A DNA stretch of 64,000 bases, taken from contig JALIGW010000002.1 of the NCBI GenBank assembly GCA_023053685.1, positions 40,136,720-40,200,719 of the forward strand, read 5' to 3'. Within the stretch, counting starts at the first letter, position 1, and each line of letters opens with the position of its first letter. The notes below the pieces were generated by a model. That model had not been told where the DNA came from. It did not search any database and saw nothing but the letters and a program-made list of their open reading frames with translations. Made by a program: the position numbers and the translations under genes. Positions 22,870 to 33,689 of the stretch are shown here, one piece after another. The stretch is from Diadophis punctatus similis (lineage: Eukaryota; Chordata; Lepidosauria; Squamata; Dipsadidae).

Positions 22870-25120
22870 ATTAAAAGCCAAAACAAGAAAATAGTATTTG
22901 TTGTTTTAGTGACAGCCTTGACAGTATGAGTAACTTGATAAATAATGAAGCTTTGGGAAATTCTACCAGACAACATTGTTATTTTGCCTCTAAGTTATAC
23001 AGAGTTGGCAGATACCAGGAGGGTGTCAGTAATTGATACAGGTGATGACACTTGTTAAAAATTATGTCTGAATTAATAGACCCTGGATTCATTGAGTTCT
23101 TTGGAATTGGTACTGCAAATTGCTATATTTCTGACAACCTTCATTTCCTACTAGGCAAATTGAGATCCAGTATCCATAGCCCTCGGAAGTTGTTAAAGCA
23201 ATTAAAGGCTTCTGTCCCTCAGCACATTGCTTGGTTACCATGGTATCCCCTGCCTCCAAGCCTTTACTGATGATGTCAGTATGCATAACAGGGGTTATTC
23301 ACAGCATCTACGTGAAGATGATTCACCCTTCCTGAAAAATCATAAGCCCATGCAAATCCTCTTCTACTTAGCATTATGTAAGACAACTAGGTGCACAAGG
23401 TAAGTACTTACTGCCTATAATACATATGATAACCTAAAACTAACAGTGCTATGATCAAAACTGTTCTTCTTTCAAAAGTGTTATATAAAGAAATCCCTTC
23501 AACTTCATTTAAAATAGCATTAATATTGATATTAAATATCTTCAGTCAGACTTTGGATGGTATACTATAAAGTCACTCTAGATAGTATGAATCATGATTA
23601 CGGTGAAAATATAAGAAGACTGTATAGTTTTAGACAGTGTAATTTTGAGAAAGAATTAATAGAACTCTTGAATTATGTATGAAGCTAATAGCATTTTCTG
23701 TAATGTTATTTTAAAAAGTATGTTATTTCAATGTTATTTACTAACATTGCTGCTTAGCTATATGCACTGAAGGAGGCAACTAGTTTAGCACAGAAGCTAA
23801 GAGTATAAGTTATATACCACAAAGTCAGTTGCTGGGTAAGATTTTTCATGTTACTCTTTAAGTGGCATACATGGATTGGTAGAACATTGCTTGTGGGTAG
23901 TATCTAGAACTTATTGGGTATAAGTCCTTACCATGTTTGGTTAGAATGCTATGTGGTAAGGAATAATAGAAGTTACAATTTAGTAATAACTGAAAGATCA
24001 CACATGGTCCACCCCTTCTTTAAATAATGACTTACTTAAAACTCTTCAAAGCACTTTGAAAACTTTCAATATGTAATATATAATACTTCTGGTGATTAAT
24101 GACCAATGATTAAATTTTTTTGTTCATTTATTTTTAAGCAGTGGGGACCAGATTTGTCTGTGGTGAATAGGCATCAGACAAAAACTATTATAGAATAACT
24201 TGTAATATATCTGTTTTTATATGTTAATACTGAACACAGCCACTTGTATGAAAACTAGACATATTTTATCTGGCGGTCTAGTAACTTGTGCATATTTTCA
24301 AGGCTGAATTATATGTGTTACATTTTTCAGCATCAGACAGTATCCAAATTGCATTCTCTGATTCCACTTAACAATGCAACTGGTACAGTAATTATGCGAA
24401 ACATCAGCCACAATTTTTCACCTCCTTTCTCTTGTGCATTTAGTCTGATGGATAAAAGCTAATTTAAAAGACTATATCAAAAGCAAATACGGCCACAGAG
24501 AGCAAAGATCTGAAAATGAGAAACAGCACATATAGAAGAGGGAAGATGGTCATGTTACCAAAGAGCAATGCAAAGAGGTATTCCAGAACTGTAGAGATCA
24601 TGTTAAGAAAGGGAAAAATTGGATTGATCTTATAAAAGGTTGTTAGAATAGGTTCTTTAGGTATGCTCAAAATAAAAGGAAATGGGAAAAGTAGTATGCT
24701 CATTGAAGCAAAACACTAGCAAAACTATTTAAACTCCTATTTTATTCAGTTTTCTTGAACAAGAATTTTGTTTTTCTCCAGGAAGTAGTAGTAAGCAGGA
24801 AGAAACGGCCAAGGTTACTACCGCTAGAAACATGATTGCTAAAATTACTTTGAATAAATTTAAATTTTCAGGGCCTGATAATGCATCCTAAGCATTGAAG
24901 GAATTAGATAATGGTCTGACTAAACCCTTATTGTAGAACAGATAGTGCCAGATGAACAGATGGTAACATCAGGTATTTGAAGAAAACTATCATATGTCCC
25001 CACAGCCATTTTTTTCCCAGACTTAAATTTTTAAAGAATGTTAGGACATTCAAATACATCTACTAAAATGTGTTTGGGCTAATATTATTGTATGCATTTT
25101 GAGTTAATATTTTTTTCATG
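22870..25120. other. Intron 1, mostly unique
   Basis: AT-rich DNA with no supportable exon, repeat boundary or RNA gene. Confidence 0.4.
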
Positions 25121-25137
25121 GCCAGTATGGTTTCTAT

Positions 25138-25309
25138 GGGGACGCAGTGGCTCAGTGGCTAAGACGCTGAGCTTGTCGATCAGAAGGTCTGCAGTTCAGC
25201 GATTCAAATCCCTAGCGCCGCGTAACAGAATGAGCTCCCGTTACTTGTCTCAGCTTCTGCCAACCTTAGAAAGTGCTTGCACTATGAGGTGGTATATAAG
25301 TCTCACAAA

Positions 25310-25385
<76 letters not shown>

Positions 25386-25623
25386 AAATAAATAAACCTA
25401 GCAGTTCAAAAGCATGTAAAAATACAAGTAGAAAAATAGGGACCACTTTACTGGGAATGTAACAGCGCTCCATGCGCCTTTGGCGTTTAGTCATGCCGGC
25501 CACATGACCATAGAGACACCTTCGGACAGCACTGGCTCTTCGGCCTAGAAACTGAGATGAGCACTGCCCCTAGAACCGGAAACGACTAGCACGCATGTGC
25601 GGGGGAACTTTTACCTTTACCTT
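25138..25623 (+). mobile_element. tRNA-derived SINE with a nested SINE tail
   Basis: The body is GGACGCAGTGGCTCAGTGG (A box) to GATTCAAATCC (B box, 25201-25211), ending in CTTTACC repeats. A perfect 12-bp TSD TATGGTTTCTAT lies at 25126-25137 and 25624-25635. It is interrupted at 25267-25394 by the 3' end of another SINE plus an AACT array, flanked by AACCT (25262-25266 and 25395-25399). Confidence 0.92.
25267..25394 (+). mobile_element. 5'-truncated SINE tail with (AACT)n, nested
   Basis: AGAAAGTGCTTGCACTATGA and GGTGGTATATAAGTCTCAC match the 3' region of the SINE at 31111 (reverse). They are followed by about 18 AACT units (25311-25384) and an AAATAAATAA tail. The 5-bp AACCT duplication marks the insertion. 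Confidence 0.8.
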
Positions 25624-25984
25624 TATGGTTTCTATTGTGTGTTATGTCTAACAATGTTTAACAGAAGCCTAGCTTTGGGGCATAACAAAAAAATGGAAGC
25701 CATCCTTTCTGTTCTCTCAGCTTTTCCAGAAGGAAAGAAAAAATAAGAACATAAAGCTTCCTGTGATTTGTTGCTGTCATAAGAAGTCATCCTAACTTAT
25801 TTAAAAATTGGATTACATAAGTTAATAAGAACACAATCGTTGATTTTTTTGCTCTTTCTCTTGTGTATTTATATCTATCACATTCATACACCTGGCAAAT
25901 AAATAATTATTGATATGTTCTGGAAAGTTTTTTTGTCAAAAATAAGACAAGTGCTTGTTGACATAGCAATTTTTTGTTACGTTT

Positions 25985-26085
25985 AAATCCCACCTTCCAT
26001 TTCAAGAGCTCAGGGAAGGACACAACACAACTTCTCCCATTTTTTGGAACAGCAACTCTGTGAGAAAGATGGACTAAGAGAGAGA
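25985..26085 (-). mobile_element. Sauria-type SINE fragment
   Basis: Minus-strand order: GAGAGAGAGAG/CTTAGTCCATCTTTCTCACA, AGAGTTGCTGTTCC, then GAAATGGAAGGTGGGATTTA. It is a diverged 3' half of a Sauria-like SINE. Confidence 0.45.
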
Positions 26086-26264
26086 GAGTGGGGAAGATTA
26101 TGACATTGTTATGTTGCTTGTATTATCATGGTGTACATTTCATGTATCAGATAATTCTTCATCTGGAGCATCATAATCTGCAGGGGGAAGCAGAGAGAAA
26201 AATGATGCAAGCAGGATCATGCAATGCAATACAGGCTCTACCCCTTTTATATACGCATTATAAC

Positions 26265-26602
26265 CAGGGGTATGTTCTAACTTACCTCGCCGCCAGTTTG
26301 CTTCCTCCCGCGCCACGTGGGTGCACCTTGTGGGCGCATGCGCATTTCGCGCATGCATGTGCACTGCCAGAAATTTTTTAAAAAGCTGAAAACAAGATGG
26401 CGGCACATGCGCAGTGCTGGAAACTCAGCTTCTGCACATGCACAAAAGAAAAAAATCAGCAAAAAAATTCAAAAAAAAAAAAGATGGCGGCGTCCACGGA
26501 CCGGCACTGACCGAACTGGCTCTGTGATGTCACTGTGACTTCACCAGCGGTTTACTACCGGTTCTATAGAACCGGTGCGAACCGGGAGGAACCCACCTCT
26601 GA
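26265..26602 (+). mobile_element. hAT-like MITE, CAGGGGTGGGTTC family, copy 3
   Basis: It reads CAGGGGTATGTTCTAAC to AGGAACCCACCTCTG, with a perfect 8-bp TSD ATTATAAC (26257-26264 and 26603-26610). It carries NRF1-like GGCGCATGCGCA (26333-26344) and two YY1-like AAGATGGCGGC motifs (26394-26404, 26481-26491). Confidence 0.93.
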
Positions 26603-26610
26603 TTATAACT

Positions 26611-27450
26611 TTTCATGTATGATACTGTTTTCCTAATTTTGATGAAAACAGTGGAGCCTTTGGATGTCTGGAATCTGAATGACTGAATATGTGCCATCAT
26701 GTTTCTGCTACTCTTAGCATTCATATAGATTTACTCCATGATGATCTGTCCCTGACCTGGTCTTTTAGGTTTCCTAATGGCACATTCATCACCACTGAGT
26801 CCATCCATTTTGCTGCTGCTTATCCTCTTTTTCTTTTTTCCTTTCTACCTTTCCCCTTTCTATCTTTCTACCTTTCCTAGAGAGATAGATCTTTGCATAA
26901 TGTATTCAAAGTAGAATAATTTGAGGTTGGTCATTTGTATAGCTAGTGGGTTGACTTGGAAACTGAAGAGAAGCAAAATAAAACTTTGTTTTTCAATCTT
27001 GAGCAGGAGAGAGATTGCAAGAAGAGTCTTTCTTTTTCTGGTTCCAACTTGCAATAACTACAGAACTTGAGTTTCTTTCAGTAGTATATCAACTCACAAA
27101 TATTGTTCTTAGAAGCAAAAATAGATGGAGTGCTATATATCTTGCCTTGATCTCCTGAATGTAAGATGGGATATAAATCTAGTAGCTAAATAATAAAATA
27201 TAATAGATACCTTATCATTATACTTCACGATAATGTTTAATGTATTTTATCCTACTCTTCATAAAATAGCGTCAAGAGAGTTATAGCTTGTTATATCATA
27301 CAATTTAAACACCTGCTTTTAAATCACCTTTTGTTTCTTATTGTATTTAAAGAATGGATTTTTTTATATTCCCTTATAGTATGTTTGTAAAATTGTCTTA
27401 TAAATTCATCTGCAAATGTCTAGGACAAATAATACTCTTTAATTCTGTTT
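26611..27450. other. Intron 1, no clear feature apart from a SINE tail
   Basis: Positions 27130-27200 resemble a SINE or LINE tail (CTTGCCTTGATCTCCTGAAT, GATGGGATATAAATC). Otherwise I see nothing supportable. Confidence 0.4.
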
Positions 27451-27466
27451 GCAAAATCATCTAGAT

Positions 27467-27916
27467 CCATGATGGCGAACCTATGGCACATGTGCCACAG
27501 ATGGCACGCAGATCCCTCTGCGGGCACGCCAGCTATCGCCCCAACCCAGCTCCACCACGCCTCCCGCCGGCCAGCTGGTCTTTGGGTCTCTGCCGTGCAT
27601 GCGTGGGGGGGGGTAGCATACATGGGGGGGGTGCTCGCATTGCATTTTGGGGCCTCGCATGGTGCCCCTGTGCCCCGTTTTGGCTTCCAGGTTGGTGCAG
27701 GAGGATTTCCAGGCCCAAAATGGGATACGGGGGCACGCACACGGCCCCTCTGTGCCCCATTTTGGCTTCCAAGTTGGTGCAGGAGTACTTCGAGGCCCAA
27801 AATGGGGCACAGGGGTGTCACACATGCATTGCATTATGGGTGCGGGTGCGCAGACGCGCTGTCACACGCACACGCACGTTTTCGGCACGCGACAACCAAA
27901 AGGTTAGCCATCACTG
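27467..27916 (-). mobile_element. CAGTGATGGCGAACC MITE, 450 bp
   Basis: The ends are CCATGATGGCGAACC and GGTTAGCCATCACTG, with a perfect 8-bp TSD ATCTAGAT (27459-27466 and 27917-27924). It is inverted relative to the copy at 19943. A tandem unit (GCCCCATTTTGGCTTCCAAG-like, about 100 bp) is repeated. Apparent frames on both strands are GC artefacts. Confidence 0.92.
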
Positions 27917-28730
27917 ATCTAGATTATACTAAAATTGGATAGGGGTTCTCTGTGTTGTTGTAGCATAGACTTGTCTTAGTAAATTATGTGAATCATACTA
28001 TCATGTTAACCTACTGTAGGATTATTAGTTTTTTCGACATATCATGTTATATGAATACGGCAGTAGTATTTTGTTAACTTGAATTTGAGTTGCTGTCTAT
28101 TCCCAATCCCATTCAGAGTACATTTACTATTTTTTGGCATCTCAATTTGGCTCTTTCATGCCTTTCTTGAAATTGTTTATTAAAACCAGTAAGTCCTGGT
28201 TTTCAAGTGATCATGGCTTACAGTGATGAATGAAAATGCATGAGAATTCTTAGAACTATTTGTGGTGAGTGCCATTGAGGAAAACAAAGCCTAGCTTTAG
28301 GATTGCACTTTTAAAACTATTAAAAAGAAAACAGAAAGTGCTGGGTAATTTGAGATGATTCCTAAACCATGTAAATCCCAGAAATTTAGAAAGCAATGCT
28401 GAACTAATTCCCTTAGTCCTATTTATAATCTCCGAAAAATGTACTGCTATTCTAATGAAAATTGTTTTTGCTTCACAGTGAAGTTTCTTAACTAAAATGG
28501 ATAGCCCCTATTTTCTGTTTGTCCTTTTGTCATTGTATTGAGGGAGACAATGAGGATCAAACTGTAGACCTGTACGTGTTTGGATTGAACATATGGAGCA
28601 GGATATATTTTCTGTTTTCTGTAGGTTTTCTGAAAAATCATGGCTGTATTTCATTAAAATACTGTCCAGGTATAAAGGAATCAAGGGTTGATGTTCATAG
28701 GTTGCAATGTGGATTAGAAATGGCTTAGAG

Positions 28731-29007
28731 CAGTGCTCCCCAACCAGTGTGCCGTGGCACACTGGTGTGCCGTGAGGCCATGCCAAGTGTGCCGCGGCAA
28801 AAGCTCACGTCCTACCTAATTATCAAATAAAATAATAAATCAAGTAATTCTGTTATGCCCAGTTTGACATTTCTATACTATTATACTCTTCAAAACGATA
28901 TTTTGAAGATTATATTTGTTTTTTATCCAATTTTTGTATGTGGTGTGCCGTGGAATTTTGGGAGAGGCTATGGTGTGCCGAGGGTGACAAAAGGTTGGGG
29001 AGCACTG
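28731..29007. mobile_element. hAT-like MITE, CAGTGCTCCCCAACC family
   Basis: The perfect terminal inverted repeat CAGTGCTCCCCAACC / GGTTGGGGAGCACTG is flanked by a perfect 8-bp TSD GCTTAGAG (28723-28730 and 29008-29015). GTGTGCCGTGG recurs near both ends. Confidence 0.95.
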
Positions 29008-29015
29008 GCTTAGAG

Positions 29016-30340
29016 GACTGAAATCTACACTTTAATGGGTGCTGTCTTGTTTCATCTGGTGATAAAAAACATCTCTATAGAGCTTACATATATTTAACAT
29101 TAACATTTAACTTTAGAACTGTTTAGCATTTGAAAGGGAAAGTTTGCAAAGTGTGTGTCAGTGGAACATCCTTCTTAAAGCATTAAGAGAAGCACTATTC
29201 CCTTGAAAGCTGTTTCAAAAATTGTCTCTTGTTTGCACAAGGGATTGTCTTAAATTTAGAGTCATATTTCTTTGAAATAAATGAATACAAGTAACATTTG
29301 TCTCTTTTTGTCCTCATGTACATGTTTCATACTGTCCGTGTTCCTTATATCTGCTCCTAAAAGGCTAATTGGAAAGAAATATATATGGTTCATATTAAGC
29401 ATTTAATATGAAAATGTGTCGCAGTGTTTGTTGATTTTTAAGGTAGCTTTTTCAATCTAGTTTTGCCAGATCTATAGAGCTAATATCACTCTCAACTACA
29501 ATAGTGTGTTTGATGTGGCTGAGAATGATGTGAATTTTAGCCTAAAAGCTTGGTAGATACCAGACTGGGAAACAATAAGTTGTCATAAATTGTCAAAATA
29601 CTACAGAAACTTGTATTTCATCATGGTTCTAAAACTATCTAAGTTTCTTTAGAATAAATAAATTGTAAAGCATAGATGGCAGACATTTTATATTTAAATT
29701 TTCTGATACCTCATAGGTTTTTTTAATCATGTTATATGGTATTAGAAAATTCAGAAATGGGGTTAGCTTGCTAGATTAAATACTTCAGCTTTACCTTCAC
29801 TTTAAGGTGTTTCATGCTTTGAAGTGACATGCATAAGTGAGCTATGGTTGTTTTTTATTCTAGAGATTGTTAGTGCAAACATAGATTAAAACTTCTACTG
29901 GCTCATTAAAAAAAATCCTTCACAGCATCTGTCTTATTTCCTATAGATTTATTATTTAGAAGTAGAGGCTTAGTCTTTGAAATCAATTGAAATTCTTTGC
30001 TTACTCACCTGCTGATTTTTAACTCTTGTGGAAACAGACCTTTATAAGATTATCCTAGAAAGTAGGAATTAATTTTTATCTTCAAAAACTTTAAACATTG
30101 AATGTATATGCAGAATTGTATTCATTTAAAAGGGATGCTGTGCACAAATATTTTGCACTTTACTTATTAAAATGTAGATGTTGCTCTTTCATATCTCAGT
30201 GCAGTTCACAATACACACACACACACACTATTCTTTTTAAATATTAAATTTCAACAATTCTGGCTCTTACAGTACTGCTAAATGTGTTGTATTGCAGGTG
30301 TTTAGAATGAGGTATGGAAACTCTGAAAATGGGTCAGTTT
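29016..30340. other. Intron 1, mostly unique
   Basis: AT-rich. A short AC run lies at about 30212-30229. No exon or complete repeat is seen. Confidence 0.4.
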
Positions 30341-30540
30341 AGTACAGGTAGTTCTCAAATTACAACCACAATTGAGCCCAAAAGTTATGTTGGTAAGGGA
30401 AACATTTGTTACTTGAGTTTTCCCTTATTTTATGACTTTTCTTACCACTGTTATTAAGTGAATCATGATTGTTAAGTTAGTAACACGGTTGTTAAGTGAA
30501 TCTGGCTTCTCCATTGACTTTACTGATGTGAAGGCCCAGA

Positions 30541-31036
30541 AAAAAACTGGAAAAATTCGGAAAAAAACCGTGTTTTTTTTTTCCTGAAGGCTTTTTTGTT
30601 TTTTTCCAAAAAATTGGAAAAATTGAAAAAAGAAAAAAAAAACCATTGTGGAATATTTTATTTTAAAATGATGAATAAAATATTTTAAGACAGGGTGTTC
30701 AAATATTTTCCAAATCATTTCTAAAAAAAATGTATGATATCAGATTATTCTAATTTCTGTGCACTGAGTAAGGACAAGCAAGTCCTAGGTAACAAACTGA
30801 ACCCTCCAATGCAAGAACAGTATGCATTTCTTCCTTTAGGAGGTGCTGCTATTGTAACAAGAAAAAGATTTGCTTTTGCATGTTAGTGGGTGTGTTTGGT
30901 TTGTTCTGTCCTCTTCACTAGGCCTCAAAAGCATTGGAAGAAAATACAGAGCAACAAAAAGGATCTGTGCTGAATGAAGGGACATGAGAATGGGGTTTTT
31001 ATATTTATTTGTTTGTTTGTTTGTTTGTTTGTTTGT

Positions 31037-31107
<71 letters not shown>

Positions 31108-31789
31108 TTTCTGAGATTTATATACCACCTCACAGTCCAAGCACTCTCTAAGTGGTTTACACCAGTAAGCAATGTATATTTATATTGCCCCCAACAATCT
31201 TGGTCCTCATTTTACTACCTCGGAAGGATGGAAGGCTGAGTCAACCTTGAGCCAGTGAGATTTGAGCCGGTGAGATTAGAGGCAGTACTGCAGGCCACTT
31301 TAGCTGACTGTGATCCTGCGGATCACAGATAAAGTGGCCTGCAGTACTGCCTCTAACCGCTGTGCCACCTCGGCTCTTATTTAATACTGTGGAGAGGAAA
31401 TATGAAAAATTGTTACTTTTGGTTTGAAAATTGTTTTGTGGAGGCTTTTTGGCTGTTCCATATAAATTAGTAAGCAGTTCAGGAGATTGTTGCTCCTTTT
31501 GTTACAATTACAAATAAATATTATAAAAAAGTAAATTCTGATTGTGATAATTGTTTGGCTACACTATATTTTTAATATGCTAGTTGTGATAATTTTATGC
31601 CAAGTCAAATTGTCCATAGTCATATTTTATGTTCCTAAAATAACAGAATGACTTTCAATCTTAAAAATACAAAAAAGTGCTAATGTAGCATTTTTTTCAA
31701 TTTTTCTGAAAATTTCCGTTTCCCCCCTAAAAAAACAGAAAAAACCCAGGTTTTTTTCCGAGCTTCAAAATTTCCAGAAATTTTACATC
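30541..31789. mobile_element. Insertion with AT-rich inverted ends
   Basis: The left edge has AGAAAAAAACTGGAAAAATT and CGGAAAAAAACCG. The right edge is roughly complementary (CCGAGCTTCAAAATTTCCAG, AGAAATTTTACATCT). It holds the SINE at 31003-31377. The exact ends and TSD are uncertain. Positions 30760-30985 could be decayed transposon interior, but no frame is open. Confidence 0.5.
31003..31377 (-). mobile_element. tRNA-type SINE with long (TTTG)(TTTA) tail and inverted head
   Basis: Minus orientation: tail (TTTG)n(TTTA)n at 31003-31110, body TATATACCACCTCACAGTCC to GGCTGAGTCAACCTTGAGCC, and head ending GTGCCACCTCGGCTC. Positions 31267-31355 contain an inverted duplication of the head (GGCAGTACTGCAGGCCACTT pairs with AAGTGGCCTGCAGTACTGCC). 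Confidence 0.85.
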
Positions 31790-32145
31790 TCTACCCTGGG
31801 ACACTACAACAGTCATAAATATGAAGCAGTTGTCAAGCATCTGAATTTTGATCATATGATCATGGGGATGCTGCAATGGTCGTAAGTGTGAAACACGGTC
31901 ATAAGTCACTTTTTCCAGTGCCGTTATAACTTTGAATGGTCACTGTGAACTGTTGTAAGTCAAGGACTACCTGTGAAGGCAGGCCTCTAGATAGAAAAAT
32001 CTTATATTTATCGTTTATTTATTTATTTGTATTATTTTTACAAATAACTCAAGATGGCGAATATACCTAGTACACCTTCTTCCACCTATTTTCCCCACAA
32101 CAATAGCCCTGTGAGGTGGGTTGGGTTGAGAGAGAATTACTAGTC

Positions 32146-33096
32146 TGTTCTGACTCAGCTGCCGGACCAAGAAACACAACACAAACAGCGTCCGAACAAA
32201 CCTTGTTTTAATATTAACAAACTACTAATTATCTGTCTTAGCAGTCATTCTAAAGTCAATGAAATGATAAATCAGTCTTTTTGGAGCAACAGCTGTTAAT
32301 TAACCTTCTTAACAGCCAGCAATAGTCTAAGCAAAAAGAATCAAAAGTCCGACGAAGAGTCTGTCTCAAAGCAGCACACAATCTTACTGTTATTGGCAGA
32401 ATGCCCAGGAGCAATTTGCAGGAAAGTTGAAGTCTTTCAAACACGAGCCAAACAGGAGTTTTGCAGTCAGAGACAAGACATGGAATGGACCAGGGGTGAA
32501 ATCCAGCAGGTTCTGACAGGTTCCAGAGAACCGGTAGCGGACATTTTGAGGAGTTCGGAGAACCGGCAAACACCACCTCTGGCTGGCCCCAGAATGGGGA
32601 GGGAATGGAGATTTTGCAGTATCCTTCCCCCAGGAGTGGGGAGGGAATGGGGATTTTGCAGTATCCTTCCCCTGCCACGCCCACCAAGCCACGCCCACAG
32701 AACCGGTAGGGGAAAATTTTGAATTTCACCCCTGGAATGAACAAAGTTGTTTCCTGCAAATTGGTTAGCACTTTTCCTCACATAAATAGCCTATGGGAGT
32801 TGCCAATTAACCCCAAGCCTTACTCCCAAGGTGTCCTTCTCCTCAGGAGCCATTCCTGCCTTTTGGCAACTCTGCATGCGCACGCATTGAGGACAGGCTC
32901 CTCCTCTTCTTCTGCACTCATTGCAGCCTCTGGAGGTTCTGAAGGCCCTGGCTGAATCCCCGCCACCAAGTCTTCTCCAGCCTCCTCACTGTCCAACTCT
33001 GGTGCCAGCTGCAAAGGCTGCTGGCTAATCACCACACCTGTCTCCTCACTATCTGGATCAGGTACCACCTGCACAGGCCGCTGGCGGGCCACAACA
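32146..33096 (-). mobile_element. Solo LTR-like insertion (about 950 bp)
   Basis: The insertion begins TGTTCTG and ends CACAACA on the + strand (TGTTGTG to CAGAACA on the minus strand), the TG...CA form of LTRs. It is flanked by TAGTC (32141-32145) and CAGTC (33097-33101), a 5-bp TSD with one mismatch. No gag or pol frame is present. It contains a younger MITE (32491-32734). A minus-strand acidic open frame (32820-33149) overlaps its right part and has two DSEE motifs; function unknown. Confidence 0.6.
32491..32734. mobile_element. hAT-like MITE, CAGGGGTGAAATCC family, nested
   Basis: CAGGGGTGAAATCC and GAATTTCACCCCTG are inverted ends. The 8-bp TSD is GAATGGAC (32483-32490) and GAATGAAC (32735-32742), one mismatch. 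It has an internal direct repeat (GGGGAGGGAATGG, ATTTTGCAGTATCCTTCCCC) and ACCGGT motifs shared with the CAGGGGTGGGTTC family. Confidence 0.92.
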
Positions 33097-33689
33097 CAGT
33101 CCAAAGTTACCCAACTGGATTTTATGACTAAGGCGGGACTTGAACTCACCGACTCCTAGTTTCTCGCCTGGTGCCTTAACCTCTACACCAAACTCGCTCT
33201 CTCTTATCATAATATAATACCTAGGAATACAACCTCTATGAACCCCTATGTACTCTGTGAACCCCAACCTTAAAACAATTGTGATTGTTAGTTGGCTGAT
33301 GATTAGAATAATGTCAACCATATTATTTAGGCATAGAGGAAATAAATGCCGCTTCTTTCATTTGTCACATCTTTATTCAATGCTACGGCAGCTTTGGCTA
33401 CACTGTAATGGCATTGAAAGCATAATGCTTTATCATTTCAATTTTCTGTTGCATAAACCAGAGATCCAGACTCTGAGTCTCCAGGCTGCATACAGTCCTC
33501 AAGCTCCTCCAGGTATTGCTATCAAATCGTAATTTATAAGGTGACAGAAAAAGGAAATTAGCAATTATATTAGATGCATTTGAACAGTTATATACAGTAC
33601 ATTTGTCAGTTAAGTGAAATTACTTCTCTTACATTTTTTTTTGTCTTGTCCTCCATGATTTTGGAGTGTGGCTCCTGGCTTGCCACTGT

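Larger units (their letters stand above)
30345..31973 (-). mobile_element. Tc1/mariner-like MITE split by a larger insertion
   Basis: The left part (30345 to about 30540) starts TA-CAGGTAGTTCTC. The right part (about 31790-31973) ends GGACTACCTG. The two parts rejoin in the order of intact copies at 50124 and 52570. The intervening block of about 1.25 kb is a separate insertion that itself contains a SINE. Confidence 0.8.
32010..33205 (-). mobile_element. Sauria-type SINE split by a solo LTR
   Basis: The 3' half (about 32010-32145) shows AATAACTCAAGATGGCGAAT and GTGAGGTGGGTTGGGTTGAG. The tRNA-like head (about 33097-33205) shows GGCGGGACTTGAACTC and CCTGGTGCCTTAACCTCTAC. Removing 32146-33096 joins them in the expected Sauria order. 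Confidence 0.85.

Noticed and set aside
27420..27942. Open frames of 79-157 residues
   Set aside because: They lie in a MITE with a clean 8-bp TSD and are open on both strands; no transposase motif.
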